Virus record (IMG/VR): IMGVR_UViG_3300033146_001150
Coordinates: 1-64,000 of that record
Strand: one strand, 5' to 3'
Origin: a virus
DNA: 64,000 bases
Shown here piece by piece: positions 1 to 8,276 of the stretch. Below the pieces are notes generated by a model. That model was not told the origin of the DNA. It saw nothing but the letters and a program-made list of their open reading frames with translations, and made no database searches. The position numbers and the translations under genes are program-made. Numbering within the stretch: the first letter of the stretch is position 1; each line of letters begins with the position of its first letter.

Positions 1-121
1 GAACGGTAGAATCTGCCCCGTCTTGACCATCATCACCTTTTGGACCCTGTGGACCCTGTGGACCCGGAACGGTAGAATCTGCCCCGTCTTGACCATCATC
101 ACCTTTTGGACCCTGTGGACC
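1..121. repeat. 66-bp direct repeat in collagen-like fibre gene
   Basis: Bases 1-55 recur at 67-121 with a period of 66 bp, equal to 22 codons of the collagen-like region. The array probably continues past the left edge. Such repeats can change copy number by slippage and so change fibre length. Confidence 0.8.
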
Positions 122-640
122 AGGATCGCCCTGGTCACCCTTTTCACCTTTAATCGGACCGATATTGTCCCAATTAATAGCACCAGAACCATTACCAGTA
201 GATACTAATCCATCACCAATACGCACTGGTGGGTTATGTGTTAATTCTTCTGTAGTAGATATCCATAAATCACCAGCAACACCAGACATATTAATGATAT
301 TATCATAAGTATCTGAACCTTTTATTTCTACTGAAGTTCCATCTGCACCCGGTGGACCCTGTGGACCCTGTGGACCCGATTGTGGAGAAACCCACTCATA
401 ACCATCTTGTGTACTATTAGTAGCCATAACAAGACCAGAAGTTCCATATCCTAATTTGGTTTCTACTGATTTATCTGCATATGTTTTAATAGCAAACTCT
501 GTTATAAGAGTATGCTCTTGATTACTACCAGATAATGTATAATCATTTGATATATAATTTATTGCTGGTTGTGGTGATGTTGCTGATGTATTAAATGTAC
601 CAATAACAAAACCATTTTTAATTTTAAATTCATTAGCCAT
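1..640 (-). CDS. Collagen-like tail fibre protein, C-terminus cut by window edge
   Basis: The frame is open from the ATG at 640 to the window edge, so the gene is partial (213 residues visible). An AGGAG ribosome site lies just upstream. The N-terminal part (MANEFKIKNGFVIG) looks like the start of phage fibre or baseplate-attached proteins. From about residue 85 it turns into Gly-Pro-Gln and Gly-x-y triplets (GPQGPQGPPG, GEKGDQGDPG), a collagen-like triple-helix repeat common in phage fibres. A 22-residue block (PGPQ...KGDDGQDGADSTV) is repeated at the DNA level. It lies directly downstream of another fibre gene in the same orientation, so a host-recognition role is likely. Inference: long trimeric fibre. 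Confidence 0.8.
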   Translation of the reverse strand, partial: MANEFKIKNGFVIGTFNTSATSPQPAINYISNDYTLSGSNQEHTLITEFAIKTYADKSVETKLGYGTSGLVMATNSTQDGYEWVSPQSGPQGPQGPPGADGTSVEIKGSDTYDNIINMSGVAGDLWISTTEELTHNPPVRIGDGLVSTGNGSGAINWDNIGPIKGEKGDQGDPGPQGPKGDDGQDGADSTVPGPQGPQGPKGDDGQDGADSTV

Positions 641-674
641 AATTCATTCTCCTCATAGCTTATATTGTATTTTC

Positions 675-3600
675 TTAATTAGGACCTATAACATATGCCC
701 CTGTGCCATTAACCCAATTTGTTCCATTGAAATAAATAGGATAACCTAAATCTGTGGAAAAATATCGTACTCCTGTAGCTGCATTGGACGGTCTTCCTGA
801 TGTTGGTCCTGATAATGGTGAAGTTGCTGGATTTGGTGTATATTCCCATTGATGTGATGAACTATTATATACTAACATATCACCATTATTAGGTATACTT
901 CCTGTAATTATAGGATGACCAACAAGACTACCAGCATTCCACACAGCACTTAAATTAGTATGTCCACTATCTTTTATTAATGTTCCTGTAGTATTATCAA
1001 AAAGAGCAATGTTATTAATTACTGATGAACTAGGACCTTTAACATACCCATTATTATAAGATACGACCCAACCTTTAGTGACAGCACTATCATCTGTAGA
1101 AGAATTTATATCTGCGTTAGTTAATTGAGGTAATAATATTTCTTTACCATCATTTTTAACTTGAAATGCATTTAATTTCCCTGAACTATCACCAACACCA
1201 ATTTCAAATATTGTATCAGAATTACCAATATTATATTTACCTATAGCTAATGAATAGTCTCCCTCAGCATGAGTATTATATCCCATACTATGTGACCCGA
1301 CACCATTCGCCTCAGTAGCAAGACCTTCTGAATGTGAATAATCACCATCAGCTATAGTATTTCTTCCCTCAGAATGTGAGTGTGTACCAATAGTGTGTGT
1401 GTTTTCTCCTTCAGCATGAGAATATAACCCATCACTGATAGATTGATACCCCTCTGCATGTGAATAATTCCCGTTAGCCTCTGTTTCACGACCTTCTGCA
1501 TGAGAATCTATACCGTTTGATTTAGTATTACTACCTTCTGCGTGTGATGATACACCACTTGCTTCTGTATGACTACCCTCTGCATGGCTATATTTCCCCT
1601 TAGTTTCTGAATAATTACCCTCAGCATGAGAATAATCAGCACCTATATTAGTAACAGTATATATTCCTTCCGTATGAGAACCCATAGCGTTTGCTACTGT
1701 AGAATCACCTTCAGCATGAGATGCATATGCTTTAGCTTTTGTTTGTGCACCTTCTGTGTGTGAATTATCTCCAGATGCATTTGTAGACTCACCATCAGAA
1801 TGTGAATTATCACCTGTTGCTTCTGTATTAACACCTTCAGCATGAGCATGCTTTCCTGTAGCAACAGAAATATAACCATTTGCAAATGAATAATCTCCTG
1901 ATGCTATAGTAGATAAACCAAATGCTGTAGAATGACTTCCTGTTGCACCATAATTCGTTGATGGTGATGTGTGTGAACTGAAATCTAAAGCACCTTCACC
2001 AATATCACCTTTATTATTTCTATCATCAGTTATTAACCAATAACCATCACCGTTACCTTCATCACCTTTAACTAAATTATTTAATGCAGATGTACCTAGT
2101 TTATCAAGAAGTACCCACTCTTTGGTTGTTAGAATTTTATCTGTCGCCGATGTAACAGTATTGATATCAGATATACTACATTCAGGAGAATACACACCAC
2201 CATCAGACCCAATACGCATAACTACGTTGGTATTGTCTGCAACAATTAATTTATCACCAGTACCACTAGCTTTACCAGACAATAAAATACCACCGAAATC
2301 ATCAGACACGTCATTGATATCACTAATCACTACAGTAGAACCAACTTTGAATCTATTAGATGTTTTTATTGAGTCTGATGCATAAATAGAGCCTTTTGTT
2401 GCTATCGCATCATTATATATATTACCAGAATCATCGGAAATAGAAAGATTTGAATGCCCATTATACCCAAAATACACACCAGTAGGAATAGAAATATTAT
2501 ATTGTTTATAAGCTATTATAGCATTATAATTGGTAGGATCATCGTCAGAAGACACAATCCATGTATTAGCATCAAGCATATATACATAATAACTATTATT
2601 ATTAACCCATTTATTAGAACCGGGGCTTGTCTCTGTATATACTACATTAGCGTTTGGATTATCAGAACCAACAATCTCTATATCACCACTAATAGTAACC
2701 TCAGATTCAACATTAAGCTGACCACCTAAATCAACTCCACCTTGAACTCCGATATCAACTTGATCATACTCCATAGTAGGAAACAATCTAGTATTCCCAC
2801 TTATAGAAACTCCAGAGGTCCAATATCCCGTAGGCACACCAGATAATGCATTTATGAGCGTATCATATTGGATATAATCTGTACCAGATGTCGGTGTATA
2901 TACAACACGACCACGCAAATTTCTATTAATAGATATACGCTCATTAGGTTCATCGAATAACACATACGCTTCTTGCCCAGCACGTCTCATTGTAACACCA
3001 GGATATCCGCCACCATTACCATCAGTAATAGTAACATTAACTCCAGTTGATGTACCAACGACAATATCATCTTCAGTAATACGACCAACATTAGTTACTG
3101 CACTTAAAGGTGGTATAGCTATAGATACATATTCTAATGAATTTTCTGTTGTATTTACAGCAACGAATTTACCAGCACTACCAACTTTATTAATTGGAGT
3201 ATCACTTAATTCGTCAAAAGTACTAGCACCCCTGAACAGTAATTCTACATAAATTTCATCTTTATCATTAAATACACCGGAGTTTGATAAAGGAGACACA
3301 GCAAATTCAGCAATATCACCATTCCAACTCACACCAGCACTAATAACTTTATAATTTGCAAATTGTATACCATTATTAATAAAAATTAAATCCGATTTAA
3401 TTATAGCATTTAACCCATCACTTCGATCTAAACCGTTATTATCATATTTATTAATATATATATGATCAACATTAGTATGAATAATACTATTTGTATTAAA
3501 TTCACCATTAGATATAGTAACAGTAGGTAATCTATAAATATATGGAGCATTAGTATTACTATCTTTTGGTGGGGTAAATACTAAACCATTTTCAGTATTA

Positions 3601-4385
3601 TTAACATTAACAGTATATCCACCATAACCACTATAGGTTATATTATCAGTATCAGTCAAATTCAAATATGATGTTTTATGTGGATTATCTGTAGCGGATA
3701 TATGATTATTTAAATCCGCACTAACATTATATATATTTGTTGTATTATTATCGACAGAAGCACTTAAACTATTAATAGCACTAACTGGAGCATAATTAGT
3801 TAACATAGTATCTATATCTATACTATTATAATAATCAGAAGAATTGAAAATATTACTATATACCCAAACACCAGTAGATCTCATATAAGTACCAGCAGAT
3901 GTTACATCAGTAACACCTATACCAGAAGTACCAGATACAGAAGTCCATTCGTAATCATAATCATTATTACTTTTCTTAGTTAACACTTCACCAGTAGAAC
4001 CACCAGAAGCAACCAAACCGGTCCCATTGTTAGCTAAATCGATTAAGAAATTATAATTAGTATAATCTAAGTGATAGTATTCATCACCAGCACTAGTACC
4101 ACCCTGCAACCCACTTAAATCATTGTGATTGCTAATGTTACTTGTATTATTTATTATATAATCTAATTCAGTTATAGCATTTTGGTATGTAGTAGCTGTT
4201 AAACTTGTCCCAGAATTACTATAGTGTATCACATCTAAATATTCAGTATTTTTTGTTTCACCGTTTGATATATCAACAACAACAAATAAATCATGATCAG
4301 CTATTGGTTGTAATCTACCAAGTTGAGATATTTTTGTTCCTGATATTGGTGGTTGCGTATTATCGCAAGGATCATCACATGACAT
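675..4385 (-). CDS. Large tail fibre / adhesin with YadA-like SHAEG repeats
   Basis: This 1236-residue protein starts at ATG 4385 after TAAGGTTGGT and has a T4-type late promoter box at 4428. The first 800 residues are Thr/Ser/Asn/Gly rich with repeated beta-type segments (for example LSGV, GSAGKFVAVN), typical of fibre shafts. About residues 830-1055 hold some 15 imperfect 14-residue units with the core SHAEG or SHTEG, like the left-handed beta-roll head repeats of YadA and trimeric autotransporter adhesins. The C-terminus (YPIYFNGTNWVNGTGAYV) resembles knob or tip motifs of phage fibres. No intramolecular chaperone domain is obvious. A role in receptor binding is inferred. Confidence 0.8.
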   Translation of the reverse strand: MSCDDPCDNTQPPISGTKISQLGRLQPIADHDLFVVVDISNGETKNTEYLDVIHYSNSGTSLTATTYQNAITELDYIINNTSNISNHNDLSGLQGGTSAGDEYYHLDYTNYNFLIDLANNGTGLVASGGSTGEVLTKKSNNDYDYEWTSVSGTSGIGVTDVTSAGTYMRSTGVWVYSNIFNSSDYYNSIDIDTMLTNYAPVSAINSLSASVDNNTTNIYNVSADLNNHISATDNPHKTSYLNLTDTDNITYSGYGGYTVNVNNTENGLVFTPPKDSNTNAPYIYRLPTVTISNGEFNTNSIIHTNVDHIYINKYDNNGLDRSDGLNAIIKSDLIFINNGIQFANYKVISAGVSWNGDIAEFAVSPLSNSGVFNDKDEIYVELLFRGASTFDELSDTPINKVGSAGKFVAVNTTENSLEYVSIAIPPLSAVTNVGRITEDDIVVGTSTGVNVTITDGNGGGYPGVTMRRAGQEAYVLFDEPNERISINRNLRGRVVYTPTSGTDYIQYDTLINALSGVPTGYWTSGVSISGNTRLFPTMEYDQVDIGVQGGVDLGGQLNVESEVTISGDIEIVGSDNPNANVVYTETSPGSNKWVNNNSYYVYMLDANTWIVSSDDDPTNYNAIIAYKQYNISIPTGVYFGYNGHSNLSISDDSGNIYNDAIATKGSIYASDSIKTSNRFKVGSTVVISDINDVSDDFGGILLSGKASGTGDKLIVADNTNVVMRIGSDGGVYSPECSISDINTVTSATDKILTTKEWVLLDKLGTSALNNLVKGDEGNGDGYWLITDDRNNKGDIGEGALDFSSHTSPSTNYGATGSHSTAFGLSTIASGDYSFANGYISVATGKHAHAEGVNTEATGDNSHSDGESTNASGDNSHTEGAQTKAKAYASHAEGDSTVANAMGSHTEGIYTVTNIGADYSHAEGNYSETKGKYSHAEGSHTEASGVSSHAEGSNTKSNGIDSHAEGRETEANGNYSHAEGYQSISDGLYSHAEGENTHTIGTHSHSEGRNTIADGDYSHSEGLATEANGVGSHSMGYNTHAEGDYSLAIGKYNIGNSDTIFEIGVGDSSGKLNAFQVKNDGKEILLPQLTNADINSSTDDSAVTKGWVVSYNNGYVKGPSSSVINNIALFDNTTGTLIKDSGHTNLSAVWNAGSLVGHPIITGSIPNNGDMLVYNSSSHQWEYTPNPATSPLSGPTSGRPSNAATGVRYFSTDLGYPIYFNGTNWVNGTGAYVIGPN
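1230..1900. repeat. SHAEG-type 42-bp coding repeats
   Basis: About 15 imperfect 42-bp units inside the fibre gene encode x(5)-G-x-x-SHAEG-type 14-residue repeats. They are degenerate at DNA level but regular in protein, which indicates selection on a beta-roll fold. Confidence 0.75.
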
Positions 4386-4427
4386 ATCATACCAACCTTA
4401 TTGTATATTTCTATTAATTTATATAAC

Positions 4428-4435
4428 TATTTATA
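4428..4435 (-). promoter_or_regulatory. T4-type late promoter box
   Basis: TATAAATA on the minus strand, about 43 bases upstream of the fibre gene start at 4385. It matches the T4 late -10 box recognised by gp55-RNA polymerase. A gp55-like gene is present at 13961. Confidence 0.7.
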
Positions 4436-4447
4436 TTAATTATAGTT

Positions 4448-5110
4448 TTACCAGTTACCGAATGGATCATCATTAGGTTTCTCTGTTGGTGCTGGTTTAT
4501 ATACAATATCTGGTTTTTCAATATCAACATCATCACGAATATCAAATATATCTTTAATATTCGTCACTTCAGCTATATCACTAGCCGAAGTATCATTAGT
4601 AAAATCTATATATTCATCTTTCATAGGTTTAACAACAACTTCCCAAACATGCTGAGTAGACTGGAAAAACATCCCAGTATCTTCAGCAACTTCGGTGATT
4701 TCATAAAAATAATTATCAAAATCTGATTTTATTATATCTCCTATTTGTGGTCTCTGATAAGGCACATGATTTGCGTCTTTAGATACTTCAGCAAAGTGCC
4801 GTTTTGATATATAAAGAGTTAATTCATTTATACCCTCAATACCAAATTTAGACCACATCTTATCTTCTTTTTGTAGTGTGTAATACGACATACATTCGAA
4901 ATGACGCTCATATCGTCTATTATTATCTTCCCCGAATATTCTATCATACTTCTTATCATAACTAACGATGTAGTACTCCATACACACACCATACTTATTA
5001 TAAAACTCATTAATTAAAATACTCATGAGGTCACGTTCACTCTGATAGTTATCTCCACCCATATCAAAGAATTTATTCTTACCTGTGCTAAAATGGCTAA
5101 AATTACTCAT
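4448..5110 (-). CDS. 14: Neck protein, gp14-like (copy 1)
   Basis: The start is taken at the ATG at 5110, 4 bases after a strong GGGGG ribosome site, rather than 15 bases upstream. The protein has 220 residues; T4 gp14 has about 256. It shares the gp14 layout: an N-terminal block, EYYIVSYDKKYDRIFGED (T4 has a similar V-x-C-Y-Y-V ... IFGED stretch), WSKFGIEG, then PQIGDIIKSD...YEITEV. gp14 belongs to the head-tail neck. The gene overlaps its close paralogue upstream, and both end with the same sequence (RPNDDPFGNW-like). Two gp14-like genes in tandem are unusual; one may have replaced gp13. Confidence 0.75.
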   Translation of the reverse strand: MSNFSHFSTGKNKFFDMGGDNYQSERDLMSILINEFYNKYGVCMEYYIVSYDKKYDRIFGEDNNRRYERHFECMSYYTLQKEDKMWSKFGIEGINELTLYISKRHFAEVSKDANHVPYQRPQIGDIIKSDFDNYFYEITEVAEDTGMFFQSTQHVWEVVVKPMKDEYIDFTNDTSASDIAEVTNIKDIFDIRDDVDIEKPDIVYKPAPTEKPNDDPFGNW

Positions 5111-5118
5111 AATACCCC

Positions 5119-5850
5119 CTACCAATTACCAAACGGATCATCATTAGGACGTTCAGTTGGATCTGGTTTATATATAACATCAGGTTTCTCTATATCAACA
5201 TCATCACGAACATCAAATAAATCAGAAACTTCATAATATTTTGCAATTGGTGATGCTGACATGGCAGGAGATGTATTAATAGTACTCTCTATTTTATGAG
5301 GTTTAACTATAAGTTCCCAAGAATACTTTTTAGATAGGAAAAACATAGGATCGTCTTCTTTTACTTCAACAATCTCATATAATTTAGAATCAAATATAGT
5401 TTGAATTATATCTCCTATTTGTGGATGATAATCGTTAGTGGTAGCCTTAAAATGTAATTTAGATATAACTACAGAAAAATTATTCATACCCTCAATACCA
5501 AACTTAGACCAAACTTTATCTTCCTTTGGTAGCGGAAAGAATGACATGACTTGCCAATAATCGGTAATCAATCTACCATGATCTTCACCCCAAATTCTAT
5601 CAAACTTAGCGTCGTATGTAGTTTTATAAAAATTCAACTCAACACCAAACATATTATATACTTCCATTTGAAGATGTTGAAATAACTCCCTATCACCCTC
5701 AAATTGATTACTACATATATTACCAAACCGTTTACTTGGTCTAGCATCATAATGTAAGTAATTAAACGCATCACCAGTACATATAACGTGATGACCACTA
5801 GAAGTAGGAGCTTTTAAACTAAATATGCTCGTATTATGTTGAAATATCAT
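5119..5850 (-). CDS. 14: Neck protein, gp14-like (copy 2)
   Basis: This 243-residue protein begins at an ATG after GAGGTGAT. It is clearly homologous to the next gene downstream: VELNFYKTTYDAKFDRIWGEDH, KVWSKFGIEGMN, HPQIGDIIQTIFDSKLYEIVEV, and an identical-style C-terminal tail with DVRDDVDIEKPD and NDDPFGNW. The N-terminal 40 residues differ from copy 1. The family is T4 neck protein gp14, which completes the head and joins it to the tail. Divergence between the two copies suggests an old duplication with split roles, possibly one gp13-like and one gp14-like. That split is inference. Confidence 0.75.
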   Translation of the reverse strand: MIFQHNTSIFSLKAPTSSGHHVICTGDAFNYLHYDARPSKRFGNICSNQFEGDRELFQHLQMEVYNMFGVELNFYKTTYDAKFDRIWGEDHGRLITDYWQVMSFFPLPKEDKVWSKFGIEGMNNFSVVISKLHFKATTNDYHPQIGDIIQTIFDSKLYEIVEVKEDDPMFFLSKKYSWELIVKPHKIESTINTSPAMSASPIAKYYEVSDLFDVRDDVDIEKPDVIYKPDPTERPNDDPFGNW

Positions 5851-5860
5851 ATCACCTCAA

Positions 5861-6340
5861 TTAACGATTACACGAAGTATCTTGCTCTATTGGGTTTGTT
5901 GGTGTATTCTGTTCTGCCCACATCAATCCATTATCATCAATCTTAATTTGAAAGTCAGCACCATCATTAACAGTTTTATCCTCACCAAAATCAAATATAT
6001 AAACCAAGTGATTACTATTAGACTCATTATAAATCACACCATATCTAATAGGACCCAATTGACCACCAGATACAGTAAACCCAGTATTATCTATATCATA
6101 TTTAATATAGATCTGTTTATCCGGGTTTTCTACACTCTTTCCGTATACAGGCATACCACCAGCAGGATAACCATAAATAGGGGCTATTTCATAGGCAGAA
6201 AGATCATTAAACGAATCAGTATATCTTAGATTACACTCATCGAAAGTTCCACTAAGTAAAGCTAACTTCATAGTATCATTAACAAAGTCGGACCGTTTAA
6301 GAGCCTGGTCATACTCAAAAATTTTAGGAATTATATCCAT
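5861..6340 (-). CDS. Structural protein, paralogue of the upstream gene
   Basis: This 159-residue protein has GGAGATAATAT before its ATG. It has no motif I can name with certainty. Its layout is N-terminal LALLSGTF, middle AYEIAPIYGYPAGGMPVYG, then RYGVIYNESN and YIFDFGEDKTVNDGADFQIKID. The same order of blocks is seen in the adjacent upstream gene, and this pattern (tile of beta-strands, DFG...NG-x-F/Y-x-I) is common in small phage virion proteins. Position between neck genes and head-targeted genes suggests a neck, collar or decoration role. Function not recognised. Confidence 0.6.
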   Translation of the reverse strand: MDIIPKIFEYDQALKRSDFVNDTMKLALLSGTFDECNLRYTDSFNDLSAYEIAPIYGYPAGGMPVYGKSVENPDKQIYIKYDIDNTGFTVSGGQLGPIRYGVIYNESNSNHLVYIFDFGEDKTVNDGADFQIKIDDNGLMWAEQNTPTNPIEQDTSCNR

Positions 6341-6355
6341 ATATTATCTCCAATA

Positions 6356-6844
6356 TTATTTAATGTTAAGGAATCCCTCAGACAACTTAATAGTATACAC
6401 ACCATTGTTTGAGGATACCCTCTCACCAAAATCAATAGCATTAATGAGAGTGCCATCATAATTATGGCTACCATCTGGGTTCACAGACCCCTCATCATTT
6501 TTAAAAATAACAGCACCATAAGCATCTATAGTCGATATCTGATAATTTACATCAGCAGCTTTAACTATAGTATGAGTGAATCCATTCACATCAACATTAT
6601 CAACAGTAACACCAAGTAATGGTCTTATTTCATACCCACTATTATTAAGAGACGAACCAGAAGCGTTAATTTCATTATCACTAATATCACTCCATCTCTT
6701 ACTATTACTAAGAGATCCGTTGGTGAAATCCATAAATACTTCTTCATTAACTAACGCTAAATAGAATGTATTGTCTGGGACTTCAAATACGATCTGACCC
6801 TTAGCTACTAAATTTTTTATATCATCAAAAACATAACTACTCAT
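6356..6844 (-). CDS. Structural protein, paralogue of the downstream gene
   Basis: The protein has 162 residues and starts 15 bases upstream of its neighbour's end. Shared blocks with the next gene are FYLALVNEE, YEIRPLLGVTVDNVDVNG, AYGAVIFKND and AIDFGERVSSNNGVYTIKL. The C-terminus ends in GFLNIK. The two genes appear to be an old tandem duplication. No enzymatic motif, membrane segment or signal peptide is visible. By context in a late, minus-strand virion block, a minor structural protein is the best guess. Confidence 0.6.
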   Translation of the reverse strand: MSSYVFDDIKNLVAKGQIVFEVPDNTFYLALVNEEVFMDFTNGSLSNSKRWSDISDNEINASGSSLNNSGYEIRPLLGVTVDNVDVNGFTHTIVKAADVNYQISTIDAYGAVIFKNDEGSVNPDGSHNYDGTLINAIDFGERVSSNNGVYTIKLSEGFLNIK

Positions 6845-6856
6845 TACATTCCCCTT

Positions 6857-7381
6857 TTACATTAACAATGCGTTTGCTCTATCAGACGTATTTGATAAAT
6901 CAAGATCTGATACAGACAACTGCGTTGGTTCTTCTATATTATTATTATTACCATACACCAAAGTAGGCTCTTCATATGAAGTATCTTCAAATAGAGGATC
7001 ATCTAACAATAGACTAGCATGCTCAAAAACACCACTACCTTGTGGTGTTGATGGTGACTCATGTTTAATCGCTTGTGTTGATTGTTTAGTATGAGACTCT
7101 ATCTCATATACATCACCCAATACATACGACACGACCTCATTAATTATAGTATCATTTAAACCAACCAAATTAAGTTTTTCTTTAATTCTATATTCAATAT
7201 CAGAAATACTCGATGATTTAACCTCATGATGAGATTCCTTAATTTGTCTTTTTTTACGTTTAACTTTTTTACTCTTTTTTTTAATAGGTTTAGGTTCTTT
7301 GATAGATTCGATATATTCTTCCTTAATAATCTCATCATCTACACGAACTTCTGACTCATTTAAAAAATCCATAAAACTCAT
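6857..7381 (-). CDS. Head-targeted protein with basic central segment (hypothetical)
   Basis: The 174-residue product starts MSFMDFLNESEVRVDD, which fits the tag seen at the start of many genes in this window (hydrophobic-aromatic M-x-F-x-x-F-L-N-E, then acidic). A very basic stretch around residues 33-50 (KKKSKKVKRKKRQ) is flanked by acidic sequence, and the rest is Ser/Thr/Glu rich and probably disordered. The combination suggests an internal head or scaffold-type protein that can touch DNA. A LNE/S site could be cut by a gp21-type prohead protease. The function is inferred only from the tag and neighbours. Confidence 0.6.
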   Translation of the reverse strand: MSFMDFLNESEVRVDDEIIKEEYIESIKEPKPIKKKSKKVKRKKRQIKESHHEVKSSSISDIEYRIKEKLNLVGLNDTIINEVVSYVLGDVYEIESHTKQSTQAIKHESPSTPQGSGVFEHASLLLDDPLFEDTSYEEPTLVYGNNNNIEEPTQLSVSDLDLSNTSDRANALLM

Positions 7382-7390
7382 ATAACCCTC

Positions 7391-7798
7391 TTATTCGTAA
7401 ATAAATCTATTTGCCTGACTAACTAAAACATCAGAATATGAGTAACTATCAGTTATAGGCTCCTCTTCAACAGGTTCCTCTTCGTCACCGATACCCAATT
7501 CATCACCAAGTTCTTCATCCTCAGCAGAAACAGGCTCCTCTTCAACAGGCTCCTCTTTTGGTCCAAGGTCTTCCGTACCTTCTTCATCAGACATAACACC
7601 CATATCATCTATAATAGTAGAAACACTATCCATAAATCTACTAAAAAAATCTTTAGCTTTAGGTTCATCTGACATTATCAGTTTATTGAATAAATCAGAC
7701 AATTGCTGTTTACTTTCTTTATTATCAAAATCACTATCAGTATTAAAAGCTGATATAGTCTGTAATAGTTCGATAATATTACTATCTGGTTTACCCAT
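7391..7798 (-). CDS. Acidic protein, possible prohead core component
   Basis: This 135-residue, strongly acidic protein has EEPVEEEP repeats in its second half and ends SDVLVSQANRFIYE. That last segment echoes the start of the acidic protein at 42434 (MANRYIWE). The helical N-terminal half (LFNKLIMSDEPKAKDFFSRFMDS) is followed by a disordered acidic half. The composition resembles T4 gp67-type prohead core proteins, but similarity is too weak to assign. It sits between two other small genes in a late-type operon starting at 8215. Confidence 0.5.
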   Translation of the reverse strand: MGKPDSNIIELLQTISAFNTDSDFDNKESKQQLSDLFNKLIMSDEPKAKDFFSRFMDSVSTIIDDMGVMSDEEGTEDLGPKEEPVEEEPVSAEDEELGDELGIGDEEEPVEEEPITDSYSYSDVLVSQANRFIYE

Positions 7799-7801
7799 AT
7801 A

Positions 7802-8215
7802 TTACTTCCTTGAAATTAAGATATTAAACTTATATTTACCTTGAGTATTTTCATCGAGATCAAATTTGAACTTCATACCCTTTGGGATTGACGATTTAAC
7901 TTGTTTTTTAAAATCTTCGATGGCTTCTAAAGATGCTGGATCTTTTTCTTTAGTGACACCAGCAATATTAATACTACCTGTATTCACATTAATCGCTGGA
8001 GCAATAGATTGTATCTGATGATACACCTTTTTTGTTTCTAGTATTTTATTAAGACTAAAATAAATATCATATAGATCTTTATTCTTCATTATATCATCTT
8101 CTTTAGACATAAGATCTTTATACACTGAATCATCATAACCGTCAACGCCAAGAATATCAGATTTAACTTTAGCCTCCGTTAAGATGCCCTCAAATAATTT
8201 ATTATCAAACTCCAT
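7802..8215 (-). CDS. Small late protein with head-targeting-like N-terminus
   Basis: The 137-residue protein begins MEFDNKLFEGILTEAKVKS; ILTE/A fits a prohead-protease-like site. A TATAAATA box lies at 8252, about 37 bases upstream, and the RNA leader has an AGGAG site. The middle is helical (DLMSKEDDIMKNKDLYDIYF) and the end is beta-rich (MKFKFDLDENTQGKYKFNILI). I do not recognise a family. It is the first gene of a likely late operon running left through the neck genes. Confidence 0.55.
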   Translation of the reverse strand: MEFDNKLFEGILTEAKVKSDILGVDGYDDSVYKDLMSKEDDIMKNKDLYDIYFSLNKILETKKVYHQIQSIAPAINVNTGSINIAGVTKEKDPASLEAIEDFKKQVKSSIPKGMKFKFDLDENTQGKYKFNILISRK

Positions 8216-8251
8216 TATATTCTCCTACACTTAAAATATATATTATACACG

Positions 8252-8259
8252 TATTTATA
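8252..8259 (-). promoter_or_regulatory. T4-type late promoter box
   Basis: TATAAATA on the minus strand about 37 bases before the gene starting at 8215. The region 8216-8276 otherwise contains only this leader and the end of uvsW. Confidence 0.7.
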
Positions 8260-8276
8260 TAAATTAAAACTGATCG

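Noticed and set aside
1230-1900. CRISPR-like array
   Set aside because: Repeats are 42-bp coding units of a fibre protein with no unique spacers or flanking cas genes.
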